From contig NZ_FOVJ01000001.1 in assembly GCF_900115125.1 (NCBI RefSeq), positions 217,303-281,302 on the forward strand: DNA of 64,000 nucleotides, in the 5' to 3' direction. The notes beneath the pieces are model-generated. The model made no database searches. It was given only the letters and a program-made list of their open reading frames with translations, and was not told the DNA's origin. This DNA comes from Nitrosospira briensis (lineage in GTDB: Bacteria > Pseudomonadota > Gammaproteobacteria > Burkholderiales > Nitrosomonadaceae). Below are positions 15,880 to 25,527 of this stretch, one piece after another. A program made the position numbers and the translations under genes. How positions within the stretch are numbered: position 1 is the first letter of the stretch; each line of letters opens with the position of its first letter.

Positions 15880-17859
15880 ATGAAGCGACCAATAAGCCGG
15901 ATTCTCGTTATCAATGACGAGAAACTGATACTGAAGGAACTTATCAAGGGCTTGAATGCCGCGGCCAAATCCCTCGAAAACCCGCTGGGCATCACCTTTT
16001 CCGGCGTTACGACCGCGCGCGAGGCACTGCAGGCGATTGAAGATGACGGCGACATTCAGTCGGTATTGGTGGACGATACGCTCTATACGTTGAAAAATGG
16101 TGAGAAGGGTTCACGCAACCTGCAAATGACGGCGTTGAAGCTGGTGCAGGAGATCACCCGTTTTCGTCCTGAACTCGATATCTATATCTTGATCGCGCAG
16201 GAACAGGAGGATGAGGTGGTGGATGCGCTCTTTTCGGAAACGGTTGACGGCTATTTCTATCGGGAAGAGCGCGATTATCGGGGCATGTATCGCATCCTCA
16301 ACGCCCAGCTTCAGGAAAAAGCGCGCACACCTTTTTATGATCAGCTCAAAAATTATGTATTGATGGCAAAGGATGCGTGGCATACGCCAGGGCACTCTTC
16401 CGGCGATTCGCTGCGTGACAGCCCGTGGGCCAGCGATTTTTATCAATTTATCGGCGAGCATATTTTCCGCGCCGACTTGTCAGTGTCGGTGCCGATGCTC
16501 GACTCGCTGATGGAACCGACCGGCGTTATCGCGGAAGCGCAAAAGATTGCAGCAAAGGCATTTGGCGCGCGGCGCACGTTCTTCGCCACTAACGGCACCT
16601 CCACCGCCAACAAGGTGATATTCCAGACACTGCTCGCACCCGGCGAAAAGCTGTTGCTGGATCGCAACTGCCACAAATCCGTGCATCACGGCGTCGTATT
16701 ATCTGGCGCTCATCCGGTCTATCTCAACTCATCTGTGAACAAGAAATTCGGTGTTTACGGACCGGTGCCGAAGCAGACGCTGCTCGGCGCCATCGAAGAA
16801 CATTCCGATGCGCAGGCGCTTATACTCACCAGTTGCACTTATGATGGCCTGCGCTACGACTTGCGTCCCATTATCGAGGCGGCGCATGCCAAGGGCATCA
16901 AAGTTATCATCGACGAAGCCTGGTACGGGTTCGCCCGTTTTCACCCCGCTTTTCGTCCGACCGCATTGGAGTCGGGCGCAGACTACGCCACCCAGAGCAC
17001 GCACAAAGTGCTGTCGGCCTTCTCGCAGTCCAGCATGATCCACATCAATGATCCCGAGTTTAACGAGCATCTGTTTCGTGAAAATTTCAACATGCACACT
17101 TCCACCAGCCCGCAGTACAGCATGATCGCGAGCCTGGATGTTGCGCGCAAACAAGCGACGCTGGAGGGTTACAAACTGCTGTCGCGTACGCTGGAACTGG
17201 CTAAGGAAGTGCGTGCCCAGATTAATTCCACAGGTGTCTTCCGCGTGCTGGAACTCGCTGATCTATTGCCTGATGAGGTGAAGCATGACAATATACTGCT
17301 CGATACCACCAAAGTTACGGTAGATATTTCCCGGTGCGGTTTTACTGTGGAGGACTTAATCCGGGAATTGTTCGAGCGATATAATATCCAGGTGGAGAAG
17401 TCTACATTCAATACCCTCACTCTGCTCCTTACCATAGGCACCACGCGTAGCAAGGTTTCGCGTCTTTATGATGCATTGATGCGCATCGCGCGCGAAGGCC
17501 GCGCGCCACGGCGGCTCTACCAGATTCCGGAGATTCCAGGTTTTACCGATCTGAAATATCTGCCGCGGGACGCGTTTTACTCCGGGGGAGAACGGGTGCC
17601 GTTGCTGGATGAGCAGGAACGAATAAATGACGAACTGAAAGGCAGGGTGTGCGCGGATCAGATTACCCCCTATCCGCCGGGCATTCCCGTGCTGGTGCCA
17701 GGGCAAACGATTACGCACGAGGTCGTGCAATATCTCGTTAGCATGCTGCGTTCTCAAAAACGCGTGGAAGTGCATGGGATTGTTTACGACGGCTATCTGC
17801 CCTGTTTGAGGCTACTTACCGCCGCTGAGGAAAAAGGCTTGAAAAAGCTGGTTAAATAG
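15880..17859 (+). CDS. Orn/Lys/Arg decarboxylase (probable arginine decarboxylase, PLP fold type I)
   Basis: The 659-residue enzyme has an N-terminal receiver-like wing domain (ISRILVINDEKLILKELIKG...), the PLP-binding major domain with the Schiff-base lysine in QSTHKVLSAFSQ (K376) and a C-terminal domain (ITPYPPGIPVLVPGQTITHE). It decarboxylates a basic amino acid. Position directly upstream of argD, argF and argG favours arginine and polyamine synthesis, but ornithine or lysine specificity cannot be excluded by eye. It is shorter than the ~750-residue acid-inducible E. coli enzymes, and no antiporter gene accompanies it, so an acid-resistance role is unlikely. Confidence 0.88.
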   Translation: MKRPISRILVINDEKLILKELIKGLNAAAKSLENPLGITFSGVTTAREALQAIEDDGDIQSVLVDDTLYTLKNGEKGSRNLQMTALKLVQEITRFRPELDIYILIAQEQEDEVVDALFSETVDGYFYREERDYRGMYRILNAQLQEKARTPFYDQLKNYVLMAKDAWHTPGHSSGDSLRDSPWASDFYQFIGEHIFRADLSVSVPMLDSLMEPTGVIAEAQKIAAKAFGARRTFFATNGTSTANKVIFQTLLAPGEKLLLDRNCHKSVHHGVVLSGAHPVYLNSSVNKKFGVYGPVPKQTLLGAIEEHSDAQALILTSCTYDGLRYDLRPIIEAAHAKGIKVIIDEAWYGFARFHPAFRPTALESGADYATQSTHKVLSAFSQSSMIHINDPEFNEHLFRENFNMHTSTSPQYSMIASLDVARKQATLEGYKLLSRTLELAKEVRAQINSTGVFRVLELADLLPDEVKHDNILLDTTKVTVDISRCGFTVEDLIRELFERYNIQVEKSTFNTLTLLLTIGTTRSKVSRLYDALMRIAREGRAPRRLYQIPEIPGFTDLKYLPRDAFYSGGERVPLLDEQERINDELKGRVCADQITPYPPGIPVLVPGQTITHEVVQYLVSMLRSQKRVEVHGIVYDGYLPCLRLLTAAEEKGLKKLVK

Positions 17860-18042
17860 GTAACCATAACGAGTTGCACGAGTACGACAAACTATTCATC
17901 ATGGCGCACGGCGGCTTATGCCGCCGTGCCGCTTTCCACGCTGGCGAATGCACGCACCCTGCCTATGGAATCTCTGAACAAATCCCCTTCGGATACGAAG
18001 GTGACGCCGCCACATGCGGATCATAGTAAGACGGATACCTAT

Positions 18043-19215
18043 ATGCCCAATTTGATGAACACTTATCTACCGCTACCCGTTACCTTCGTAAGGGGGGAAG
18101 GCGTCTGGCTGTGGGACGAAGAGGGCAAGCGTTATCTCGATGCGCTTGCCGGGGTTGCCGTATGCGGGCTGGGACATTGTCATCCAGAGCTCGTGAAGGC
18201 GATTTGCCAGCAGGCTGGTACGCTTATCCATACTTCCAATCTTTATCATATAGGGAAGCAGGAACAGCTCGCCAGCAGACTGGCCTTGCTGTCGGGAATG
18301 GACAACGCATTTTTCTGCAACTCGGGCGCCGAAGCGAATGAAGCCGCGATCAAGTTGGCAAGATTATATGGACATGGCAAAAATATAGATCTGCCCACCA
18401 TTATTGTCATGGAAAAATCCTTTCACGGACGAACCATGGCAACCTTGACAGCGAGTGGCAACCGCAAGGTTCAGGCGGGTTTCGAACCGCTGCTAACCGG
18501 CTTTGCACGGGTTCCGTATAACGATCTTGAAGCCGTGGCGCAAGTGGGCGTGCACAACAAGAGTGTGGTAGCCATATTGGTTGAACCCTATCAGGGCGAA
18601 GGGGGCGTCAATGTTCCGCAGGCGAATTATCTGCAGGGCTTGCGCCATATCTGCGATCAAAACGGCTGGCTGCTGATGCTGGATGAGGTACAGTGTGGAA
18701 TCGGCCGCAGCGGCAACTGGTTTGCCTTTCAACACAGCTGCATTACTCCGGATGTGATTACCCTGGCCAAAGGCTTGGGTTCTGGAGTCGCTATCGGCGC
18801 CTGCCTTGCAAAAGGTACGGCGGCGAAAGTATTCAAGCCCGGCAATCACGCCTCCACTTTTGGAGGCAACCCATTGGCCTGTACGGCTGCGCTTACCACG
18901 CTCAAAGTGATCGAAGATCAGGATTTGCTGAGAAATGCAATGGAGCAGGGCGACTTCATGCGGAGCATGTTCAAAGCGGAGTTGGCAGGCCTGCCGGACC
19001 TGGTGCAAATTCGCGGTCAGGGTTTGATGATTGGTATCGAACTTTCCAGGCCATGCGGCGAGCTTGTAAAAACAGCATTGAAAAAAGGACTTCTGGTCAA
19101 CGTGACTTCGGACAAGGTGGTGCGTCTGCTACCGCCGCTGGTAATCCAGCGGAGCGAAGCGGAGCAGGTGGTATCGATTTTATCCGGCATAGTGAAGGAC
19201 TTTCTGGCGACCTGA
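18043..19215 (+). CDS. argD: Acetylornithine aminotransferase
   Basis: ArgD is the PLP-dependent step that makes N-acetylornithine from N-acetylglutamate semialdehyde. From the ATG at 18043 (MPNLMNTYLPLPVTFVRGEG) the protein is 390 residues, the normal length. Family motifs are FFCNSGAEANEAAIKLAR, the aspartate in MLDEVQCGIGRSG and the PLP lysine in LAKGLGSGVAIGA (K243). The frame is open upstream to 17926, adding a 39-residue extension that looks non-conserved; no start has a strong ribosome site. It lies between the decarboxylase and argF on the same strand. Confidence 0.94.
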   Translation: MPNLMNTYLPLPVTFVRGEGVWLWDEEGKRYLDALAGVAVCGLGHCHPELVKAICQQAGTLIHTSNLYHIGKQEQLASRLALLSGMDNAFFCNSGAEANEAAIKLARLYGHGKNIDLPTIIVMEKSFHGRTMATLTASGNRKVQAGFEPLLTGFARVPYNDLEAVAQVGVHNKSVVAILVEPYQGEGGVNVPQANYLQGLRHICDQNGWLLMLDEVQCGIGRSGNWFAFQHSCITPDVITLAKGLGSGVAIGACLAKGTAAKVFKPGNHASTFGGNPLACTAALTTLKVIEDQDLLRNAMEQGDFMRSMFKAELAGLPDLVQIRGQGLMIGIELSRPCGELVKTALKKGLLVNVTSDKVVRLLPPLVIQRSEAEQVVSILSGIVKDFLAT

Positions 19216-19302
19216 CGAGGTTGCAAATTCCCGAAAAGTGGATCGTGATACCTGCCGGTACATGCTTTCGCTATTCGAGTTCCATGTGTGGTTTCAAATA
19301 TT

Positions 19303-20226
19303 ATGCAAATCAAGCACTTTTTACAGTTCAACGATTTTTCCCGGGAGGAATTCGAGTATCTGTTCGAGCGTACGCGCTGGATCAAGCAGGAGTTCAAGCA
19401 ATACAGGCGCTATTGGCCCTTGCAGGACAGGACGCTTGCGATGATTTTCGACAAACATTCGACTCGCACACGCCTCTCGTTCGAGGCGGGCATGCATCAA
19501 TTGGGCGGTGCGGCGATCTATCTTTCCACGCGGGATACTCAGCTAGGCCGGGGCGAGCCCGTAGAAGATGCGGCGCGTGTTATTTCGCGCATGGTGGATA
19601 TCGTCATGATCCGTACCAATGGACACGATATTATCCGGCGTTTCGCAGCAAATTCGCGTGTGCCCGTGATCAACGGATTGACAGACGAATATCACCCGTG
19701 TCAGATCATGGGCGATATTTATACTTTTATTGAGCAGCGGGGAAGTATCGCCGGCAAAACGATCGCGTGGATCGGGGATTCCAATAACGTCTGCAACACT
19801 TGGCTTCAGGCAGCGGAGGTGTTCGGCTTCAATGTGCATGTCTCGACTCCACCTGGCTACGAAGTGGAGCCGGAACGGGCCGGGCTTTATGGAACGGACC
19901 ACTACGAGGAGTTTTCGAATCCGCATGACGCAGTGAAAGATGCCGATCTGGTTACCACCGATGTCTGGACCAGCATGGGGTTCGAAGCGGAAACCGAGGA
20001 GCGAAAGAAAGATTTTGCGGACTTTCGCGTAGACGCGGAAATGATGGCATGCACCAGGAAAGATACGCTGTTCATGCACTGCCTGCCTGCTCACCGTGGT
20101 GAAGAAGTGGCGGCTGAGGTCATCGAGGGTCCCCAGTCCATCGTGTGGGAAGAAGCCGAGAACCGGTTACACACCCAGAAGGCGCTGATTGAATATTTGT
20201 TGTTGGGAAGATTGAAGGAAGTTTGA
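19303..20226 (+). CDS. argF: Ornithine carbamoyltransferase
   Basis: ArgF joins carbamoyl phosphate and ornithine to give citrulline. The 307-residue protein contains the carbamoyl-phosphate loop STRTR (residues 53-57), the conserved YHPCQIMGDIYTF, the ornithine-binding VWTSMGFEAE and the catalytic HCLPAHRG (residues 259-267). The ATG at 19303 is preferred over one five codons upstream because it matches the family N terminus MQIKHFLQF. It is followed by argG after 164 bases. Confidence 0.96.
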   Translation: MQIKHFLQFNDFSREEFEYLFERTRWIKQEFKQYRRYWPLQDRTLAMIFDKHSTRTRLSFEAGMHQLGGAAIYLSTRDTQLGRGEPVEDAARVISRMVDIVMIRTNGHDIIRRFAANSRVPVINGLTDEYHPCQIMGDIYTFIEQRGSIAGKTIAWIGDSNNVCNTWLQAAEVFGFNVHVSTPPGYEVEPERAGLYGTDHYEEFSNPHDAVKDADLVTTDVWTSMGFEAETEERKKDFADFRVDAEMMACTRKDTLFMHCLPAHRGEEVAAEVIEGPQSIVWEEAENRLHTQKALIEYLLLGRLKEV

Positions 20227-20390
20227 CATCTCCATTTCAAACAGCTGTTCCACTACTGCTGCTACGCGAAGCGGGCAGTCGATCCAAGTTAGCAGACTGT
20301 GCGGAGACCGCATGCGCGGATCTCGAAAAAATCCTGATTTTAAAAACCGCTTCTGTGTGTTGCGTTTGAAGCTTTAACAGCGAGTCAAGC

Positions 20391-21632
20391 ATGAAAAAAA
20401 TAAGCAAGGCTGATGTGCCTGAAATTAACAAGGTTGTTCTGGCGTTCTCCGGTGGCCTGGATACTTCCGTGATTTTAAAATGGCTGCAAGATACTTATCA
20501 GTGCGAAGTTGTCACCTTTACCGCGGATATAGGACAGGGCGAAGAGGTGGAACCTGCACGCGCAAAGGCCCGGCAGCTCGGGGTAAAGGAAATTTACATC
20601 GAGGATCTGCGTGAAGAATTCGTACGCGACTTCGTATTTCCCATGTTCCGAGCCAATGCTGTTTATGAAGGTGAGTACCTGCTCGGCACCAGTATCGCCC
20701 GGCCGTTGATCGCCAAGCGTCAGATTGAAATCGCGCATGAAACCGGGGCCAGCGCCGTGTCTCATGGCGCGACGGGAAAGGGCAATGACCAGGTGCGCTT
20801 TGAGCTCGGCTATTACGCACTTGAGCCCAATATCCGGGTGATCGCACCTTGGCGCGAATGGGACCTTACATCCCGGGAAAAGCTGTTGAACTATGCGGAG
20901 CAGCATGGCATCCCTGTAGAGATGAAGAAGAAAGGTGGCTCCCCGTACAGCATGGATGCCAATCTGCTGCATATTTCTTATGAAGGCCGTATGCTGGAAG
21001 ATCCCGCGCAGGAACCGGAGGAATCCATGTGGCGCTGGAGTGTGTCACCTGAACGCGCCTCGGACGAGGCGGAATACCTGGACCTGGAATTCAGGCAGGG
21101 CGACATCGTGGCACTCAACGGCGAGGACCTCTCGCCCGCCACCGTGCTTGCGAGGCTAAATCAATTGGGCGGTAAGCACGGCATTGGACGGCTGGACCTG
21201 GTCGAGAACCGCTACGTCGGGATGAAATCCCGCGGGTGTTACGAGACACCTGGCGGGACCATCATGCTGCGCGCCCGCCGTGCCATCGAATCCATCACCC
21301 TCGACCGGGAAGTGGCGCATTTGAAGGATGAACTGATGCCGCGCTACGCAGAGCTTATCTATAATGGTTATTGGTGGAGTCCCGAGCGTAAAATGATGCA
21401 AACCATGATTGATGCATCCCAGGCTCATGTAAACGGCTGGGTACGGGTGAAGCTTTACAAGGGAAATGTGATCGTGGTTGGAAGGGATTCCAGGACAGAT
21501 TCGCTGTTCGATCCTCATATCGCCACCTTTGAGGATGATCAGGGTGCATACAATCAGGCAGATGCGGCTGGATTCATCAAACTGAACGCGCTACGGATGC
21601 GTATTGCCGCAAATCTGGAAAACAGCCGGTAA
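20391..21632 (+). CDS. argG: Argininosuccinate synthase
   Basis: ArgG condenses citrulline and aspartate with ATP. The 413-residue protein has the PP-loop ATP site [10 protein letters not shown] near residues 18-27, the family blocks [15 protein letters not shown] and [20 protein letters not shown], and a C-terminal oligomerisation helix. Length and motifs are complete. argD, argF and argG follow one another with 80-165-base gaps. argH is not in the window. The 164-bp leader (20227-20390) shows no obvious ArgR-type box. Confidence 0.97.
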   Translation: MKKISKADVPEINKVVLAFSGGLDTSVILKWLQDTYQCEVVTFTADIGQGEEVEPARAKARQLGVKEIYIEDLREEFVRDFVFPMFRANAVYEGEYLLGTSIARPLIAKRQIEIAHETGASAVSHGATGKGNDQVRFELGYYALEPNIRVIAPWREWDLTSREKLLNYAEQHGIPVEMKKKGGSPYSMDANLLHISYEGRMLEDPAQEPEESMWRWSVSPERASDEAEYLDLEFRQGDIVALNGEDLSPATVLARLNQLGGKHGIGRLDLVENRYVGMKSRGCYETPGGTIMLRARRAIESITLDREVAHLKDELMPRYAELIYNGYWWSPERKMMQTMIDASQAHVNGWVRVKLYKGNVIVVGRDSRTDSLFDPHIATFEDDQGAYNQADAAGFIKLNALRMRIAANLENSR

Positions 21633-21686
21633 TTTCCGGCCCTCCGATTCCATGATCTTCGGCAGTCGATAAAAGGAGATTTGCTC

Positions 21687-22172
21687 ATGCCATCGTTCGA
21701 TATTGTTTCCGAGGTTGATAAGCAGGAAGTCAGAAACGCGATTGACCAGACGAATAAGGAGGTAAGTACCCGATTCGACTTCAAGGGATCGGATGCACGC
21801 GTGGAACAGGCTGATTACACCCTCACCGTTTTTGCCGATGATGAATTCAAACTGGGCCAAGCGCTCGACATTCTGATGGCCAAGCTCGCCAAGCGCAATG
21901 TCGACGTGCGCTGCCTGGACAAAGGAGAGGCGGAAAAGATCAGCGGCAATAAGGTCAAGCAGCAAGTCACGGTTAAAACAGGAGTGGAAAGCGAACTGGC
22001 AAAAAAAATCATCAGGCTTATCAAGGACAGCAAGCTTAAGGTGCAGGGTAGTATCCAGGGAGAGGCAGTGCGAGTTTCAGGCGCGAAGCGGGATACCTTG
22101 CAGGAGGCGATACAACTGATCAAGAAATCCATTATTGAATTTCCCCTTCAATTCCAGAATTTCCGCGAATAA
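21687..22172 (+). CDS. YajQ-family nucleotide-binding protein
   Basis: The 161-residue protein starts [20 protein letters not shown] and matches the YajQ (UPF0234) family, with [14 protein letters not shown] and the closing [20 protein letters not shown]. It comprises two RRM-like folds. Some members bind cyclic di-GMP and act as transcription co-regulators in Xanthomonas; others are reported to bind nucleic acid. AAAGGAG lies 9 bases before the ATG at 21687; a TTG two codons earlier is less likely. Confidence 0.93.
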   Translation: MPSFDIVSEVDKQEVRNAIDQTNKEVSTRFDFKGSDARVEQADYTLTVFADDEFKLGQALDILMAKLAKRNVDVRCLDKGEAEKISGNKVKQQVTVKTGVESELAKKIIRLIKDSKLKVQGSIQGEAVRVSGAKRDTLQEAIQLIKKSIIEFPLQFQNFRE

Positions 22173-22202
22173 CGCACAGGATTTTTCGTCGCGGAGATTT
22201 TG

Positions 22203-22904
22203 TCACAACAGGCCTGAAATCCACTTCTCATATAAGCGGCTCGCCACCTGGTTCAATCGCGGCACGCGTTGAGCCAGGTCCACCTGGATGGCTTCCACTG
22301 ATTCTACCGATGGTTCGGGACTGGCGGCTATTTCCGCGGCGCCCGATGTGCACCAGTCCCTTACCATTTCTTCAGTCATTTCCACGTGACATTGCAATCC
22401 GAGGTGCTTATCCATCGTGAACGCCTGATTCTCGCAACAGGAGCTTGAAAGCAAAAGGGTTGCGCCTTTCGGGATGGTAAAAACTTCGCCGTGCCAGTGG
22501 AACGCCTCAAACTTCGACCATTCTCCAAACCAACGGCGTCCCTCCCTATTATCCGCGACGCACACTTCACCCCATCCGATTTCCTTGACCGGGCTTCTGC
22601 TTACGGTTCCACCCAGCGCGATTGACATCAATTGCGCACCGAGACAGTGGCCCAATACGGGTATATTGTTCGGTACCGCTTGCCGGATCAAGGCGAGTGC
22701 CGGCGCTATCCACGGCAAGTTGTCGTTCACGCTCATTGGTCCACCCATGAATACCAGGCCACTGAACTGGTCCGCACTAGCGGGCAGCGTCTCGTTTGCG
22801 TCGACCTTGACCAGTTGCCAAGGGATAGCATGAGAATCAAGGAATGTGGCCAGGTAGCCAGGGCCCTCGGCAGGAAAGTGCCTGAAGATTGCAACGGGTT
22901 TCAT
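22203..22904 (-). CDS. Class I glutamine amidotransferase (GMP synthase-like)
   Basis: The 233-residue protein is a free-standing class I glutamine amidotransferase. The nucleophile elbow is VLGHCLGAQLM (C87), the oxyanion strand is VFMGGPMSVND, and the catalytic His-Glu pair probably lies in LQCHVEMTEEMV. Such proteins are often annotated as GMP-synthase-like; some act as gamma-glutamyl hydrolases. No acceptor synthetase is adjacent, so the substrate is unknown. It is convergent with yajQ; the 30-bp gap has no clear terminator. Confidence 0.85.
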   Translation of the reverse strand: MKPVAIFRHFPAEGPGYLATFLDSHAIPWQLVKVDANETLPASADQFSGLVFMGGPMSVNDNLPWIAPALALIRQAVPNNIPVLGHCLGAQLMSIALGGTVSRSPVKEIGWGEVCVADNREGRRWFGEWSKFEAFHWHGEVFTIPKGATLLLSSSCCENQAFTMDKHLGLQCHVEMTEEMVRDWCTSGAAEIAASPEPSVESVEAIQVDLAQRVPRLNQVASRLYEKWISGLL

Positions 22905-23053
22905 AAAGTGCGCTGGTTTTCAGCTAGCGGTAGAGTGCTGGTAGCGCTGGCGCCAGCGCCGGACCAGGGACAGGAGTAAATTGTTGCGCGGCGACGTTGC
23001 ACCGGTAGTTGCGCAAAGAGATCCGTGAAGGAGCGGACAGGGAAACAAGATAT

Positions 23054-23611
23054 TTATCGGGCGGAGTGCCAGGGCGCCACGTCCGCATCAGCGATGATTC
23101 GCTGACCGGTAACACGTATACCATCAAAATCCGCTCGCTCGTGCGCCCCAATCAGGAACTTTCCCGTTTCTACCTGGACCTCTACCTCGCCACTGGAAAC
23201 GGCAATTGTGCCTCCATTCGCAAATTTACGGACGCTGAAACGTGTTCCGATATCCCTTATGTATGTTGTGCCCACTTTTAACTGTAACTTTCCGGCGCCG
23301 TTGCCCTTCGCATCGAAATAAACGTTGCCGCGGAGCAACTCGATCTGGGGAGGTTCCGCATTGCTGACAGTGACACTGCTGTCGGCATCCAGACTGATGT
23401 CGATGTAAGGCGTGGCGTTAACGGCGAGCCGTTCTCCCGGGACGGTTTGGTGGATACGGGTTGCCACCGGCTTGGCGATGTACCACGACACTAAACCCAG
23501 GCCGAGTGCTGTGGCGGCAATGGAACCGTGCAGCAGGAAACTCCGCCAGCGAGTGCGGGCGGCTAAGCGCATGGGGTTCCGACTATCGAGGCTGCAAAGC
23601 ATCTGCGACAA
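23054..23611 (-). pseudogene. FecR-like anti-sigma protein, truncated and probably decayed
   Basis: The 185-codon frame carries a membrane segment (about residues 29-47) and the central FecR domain (TVPGERLAVNATPYIDISLD, IELLRGNVYFDAKGNG, IRDIGTRFSVRKF, GEVEVQVE). Complete FecR proteins are about 320 residues, with an N-terminal cytoplasmic sigma-binding domain and a C-terminal signalling domain. Here the N-terminal domain is missing, and the frame stops after APWHSAR, where family members continue. The same frame beyond the stop still reads FTDLFAQLPVQRR, like a worn C-terminal domain. No FecI sigma factor or TonB receptor flanks it. Confidence 0.6.
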
Positions 23612-23678
23612 CGTATGTCCATATTGGAATTATGGGCGGTTGACATCGCGTACCAGCGCATAGCTTTGCAACTTGGTT

Positions 23679-24098
23679 TTACTGTTGTGAAGGATCGGTA
23701 ACAAATCCGATTCGTACCAATCCGGCTTTTGCTGCAATAGACATCACCTTTGCCACATGTTCGTAATCAACGTGCGCGTCGGCGCGAATATGGAGCTCGA
23801 TATTGGGATTTTGTTCTGTCGCCCCGGCAAACCGTGGCGCCAATTGGTCGATGGTGACCGGTTCCCCATTCCAGTAAAGGCTGGCATCTTCGCGAAGCGC
23901 GAATTCGATATGGTCCGGTTGCGTAATATTCGGGCTGCTTGATGCTTTCGGCAGATCGACTTTAACCGAATGTGTCAGCAGCGGTGCGGTAATGATGAAG
24001 ATAACCAACAATACGAGCATTACATCGACCAGCGGCACTACATTGATTTCAGTCATCGGCAACTGGCGATTGCCACGGTCCATGCTGCCAAATGCCAT
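23679..24098 (-). CDS. exbD: Biopolymer transporter ExbD (TonB system)
   Basis: The 139-residue ExbD has the canonical N terminus EINVVPLVDVMLVLLVIFII with the proton-carrying aspartate, one membrane segment and a periplasmic domain (LHIRADAHVDYEHVAKVM...). Its ATG overlaps the stop codon of exbB (TAATG), indicating translational coupling, and tonB lies just upstream. This trio energises TonB-dependent outer-membrane receptors. It differs clearly in sequence from the ExbD at 3325-3741. Confidence 0.95.
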   Translation of the reverse strand: MAFGSMDRGNRQLPMTEINVVPLVDVMLVLLVIFIITAPLLTHSVKVDLPKASSSPNITQPDHIEFALREDASLYWNGEPVTIDQLAPRFAGATEQNPNIELHIRADAHVDYEHVAKVMSIAAKAGLVRIGFVTDPSQQ

Positions 24099-24862
24099 TA
24101 CGACCTCCGTTCGGTAGGAGCAACCGCGGGCGAAATGATAGGGGCAACGACCCGCAGCGACCGTTCATCCCCTGCGGAGCTATTGGTTTTCGTGCCGACA
24201 GCAATCAATACAAAAAGGTCATGCGCAAAAGAATCCAGACGGGCAAGCCATATGCGATTACGCCGTACAAACGTGTTATAGGCCAAAACCGCGGGAATCG
24301 CAACAGCAAGTCCCAGTGCCGTCATTATCAATGCTTCTCCGACCGGACCCGCAACTTTATCCAGCGTGCCCTGGCCGGATAGCCCGATCTGCACCAGCGC
24401 GTGGTAGATGCCCCATACCGTGCCGAACAAGCCAATATACGGCGCCGCCGAGCCCGCCGAGGCTATCACGGTAAGGCCATTTTCGACCCGGGTGGCTTCC
24501 TGGTCGAGTCCATTCCGTAATACCCGTGTAATGAATTCGCTGGCACCTCCCGCTGCGGCGAGCTTCTGCAAGCCATGCTTTTCGGAATCCACCGCGGCAT
24601 CCATCGCCTGCCGAGCAAGTTGCGCAAACGCATTATCGTCTGACCCGTCCTTCAGCGTCGAGTTCACTTCCTGCAACGAACTGGCGCTCCAGAAACGCTT
24701 GAGAAAAGCATCAGCGCGCTTGCCTGCCAGAAAATTCGAAATGCTCTTGGTGAGTATCAGGTACCAGCTCGCCACAGAAAGCGCAAGCAGCAGTACAAGC
24801 ACGCTGATGCCCACGCCATCGAGCTGCGTGAGAAAATTTGAAAAGCCGAGGCCTTTTTCCAT
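24098..24862 (-). CDS. exbB: MotA/TolQ/ExbB proton channel protein (TonB system)
   Basis: From the ATG at 24862 (MEKGLGFSNFLTQLDGVGIS) the protein is 254 residues with the ExbB layout: a first membrane segment at about residues 19-40, then paired segments near TVIASAGSAAPYIGLFGTVW and PVGEALIMTALGLAVAIPAV. These contain the family's conserved glycines and threonine lining the pore. The start is 4 bases after the tonB stop. The frame is open 22 codons upstream, but that part overlaps tonB and is not family-like. Confidence 0.95.
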   Translation of the reverse strand: MEKGLGFSNFLTQLDGVGISVLVLLLALSVASWYLILTKSISNFLAGKRADAFLKRFWSASSLQEVNSTLKDGSDDNAFAQLARQAMDAAVDSEKHGLQKLAAAGGASEFITRVLRNGLDQEATRVENGLTVIASAGSAAPYIGLFGTVWGIYHALVQIGLSGQGTLDKVAGPVGEALIMTALGLAVAIPAVLAYNTFVRRNRIWLARLDSFAHDLFVLIAVGTKTNSSAGDERSLRVVAPIISPAVAPTERRS

Positions 24863-24866
24863 CGAA

Positions 24867-25511
24867 TCAATCTCCTTGGAGTACAAAATTGAAAGGTTGC
24901 AAAGCAATGGCCCGAACGGGCTGGCCATTGCGCATGGGCGGATTGCAGCGCCAGGTTTTCACTGCCGCCATGGCCGCTTCATCTAGCCGCTTGAAACCGC
25001 TGCTGTCCACGACCTGTGCCACATGGACGTTACCTTTTTCATCCAGCTCTACCCGTAATACCAGCTTTCCCTCCTCGCCAAGCCGACGCGAAAGCGGAGG
25101 ATAGGCAGGCGCGTTCAGTTGTGGACATCCAACAGATAGCTCAGCGGATAACGTGACAGGCCCTGCCGGCATTTGCGGGGCAGGAGGCGCAGGCGGTGCT
25201 TCCACTATCGGCTCTGGTTCCGGCTCTACTGGGGGAGGAGGTGCAACCGGTTCGCTCTCGGACAGTATCGGCGTTTCCGCCACCAATTGGCGTGCTTTCG
25301 GTTTCTTCACGGGTTGGGGTTTGGGTTCAGGAGGCGGCGGCTCAGGCTTGGATTCTTCCTTTGGCCGCGACGAAGGAATAAAATCGACCATAAGCGTCAC
25401 CAGTTGTTCTGGCGGAGGAATTATCTCCTGTTTGAACAAGTAGTAAAGCAGCGCCCCGTGGATTGCAAGGACAAACATCAGGCTGGGCAAGAAAGCGGGA
25501 TTATGCTTCAT
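24867..25511 (-). CDS. tonB: Energy transducer TonB
   Basis: TonB spans the periplasm and passes motor energy to outer-membrane receptors. From the ATG at 25511 (MKHNPAFLPSLMFVLAIHGA) the 214-residue protein has an N-terminal membrane anchor, a long Pro/Glu/Lys-rich spacer (about residues 50-125), and a C-terminal TonB domain (YPPLSRRLGEEGKLVLRVEL, VVDSSGFKRLDEAAMAAVKT, WRCNPPMRNGQPVRA). It heads the tonB-exbB-exbD run, directly downstream of the thioredoxin-like gene. Confidence 0.94.
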   Translation of the reverse strand: MKHNPAFLPSLMFVLAIHGALLYYLFKQEIIPPPEQLVTLMVDFIPSSRPKEESKPEPPPPEPKPQPVKKPKARQLVAETPILSESEPVAPPPPVEPEPEPIVEAPPAPPAPQMPAGPVTLSAELSVGCPQLNAPAYPPLSRRLGEEGKLVLRVELDEKGNVHVAQVVDSSGFKRLDEAAMAAVKTWRCNPPMRNGQPVRAIALQPFNFVLQGD

Positions 25512-25527
25512 TGCATTGTGCCCAATG

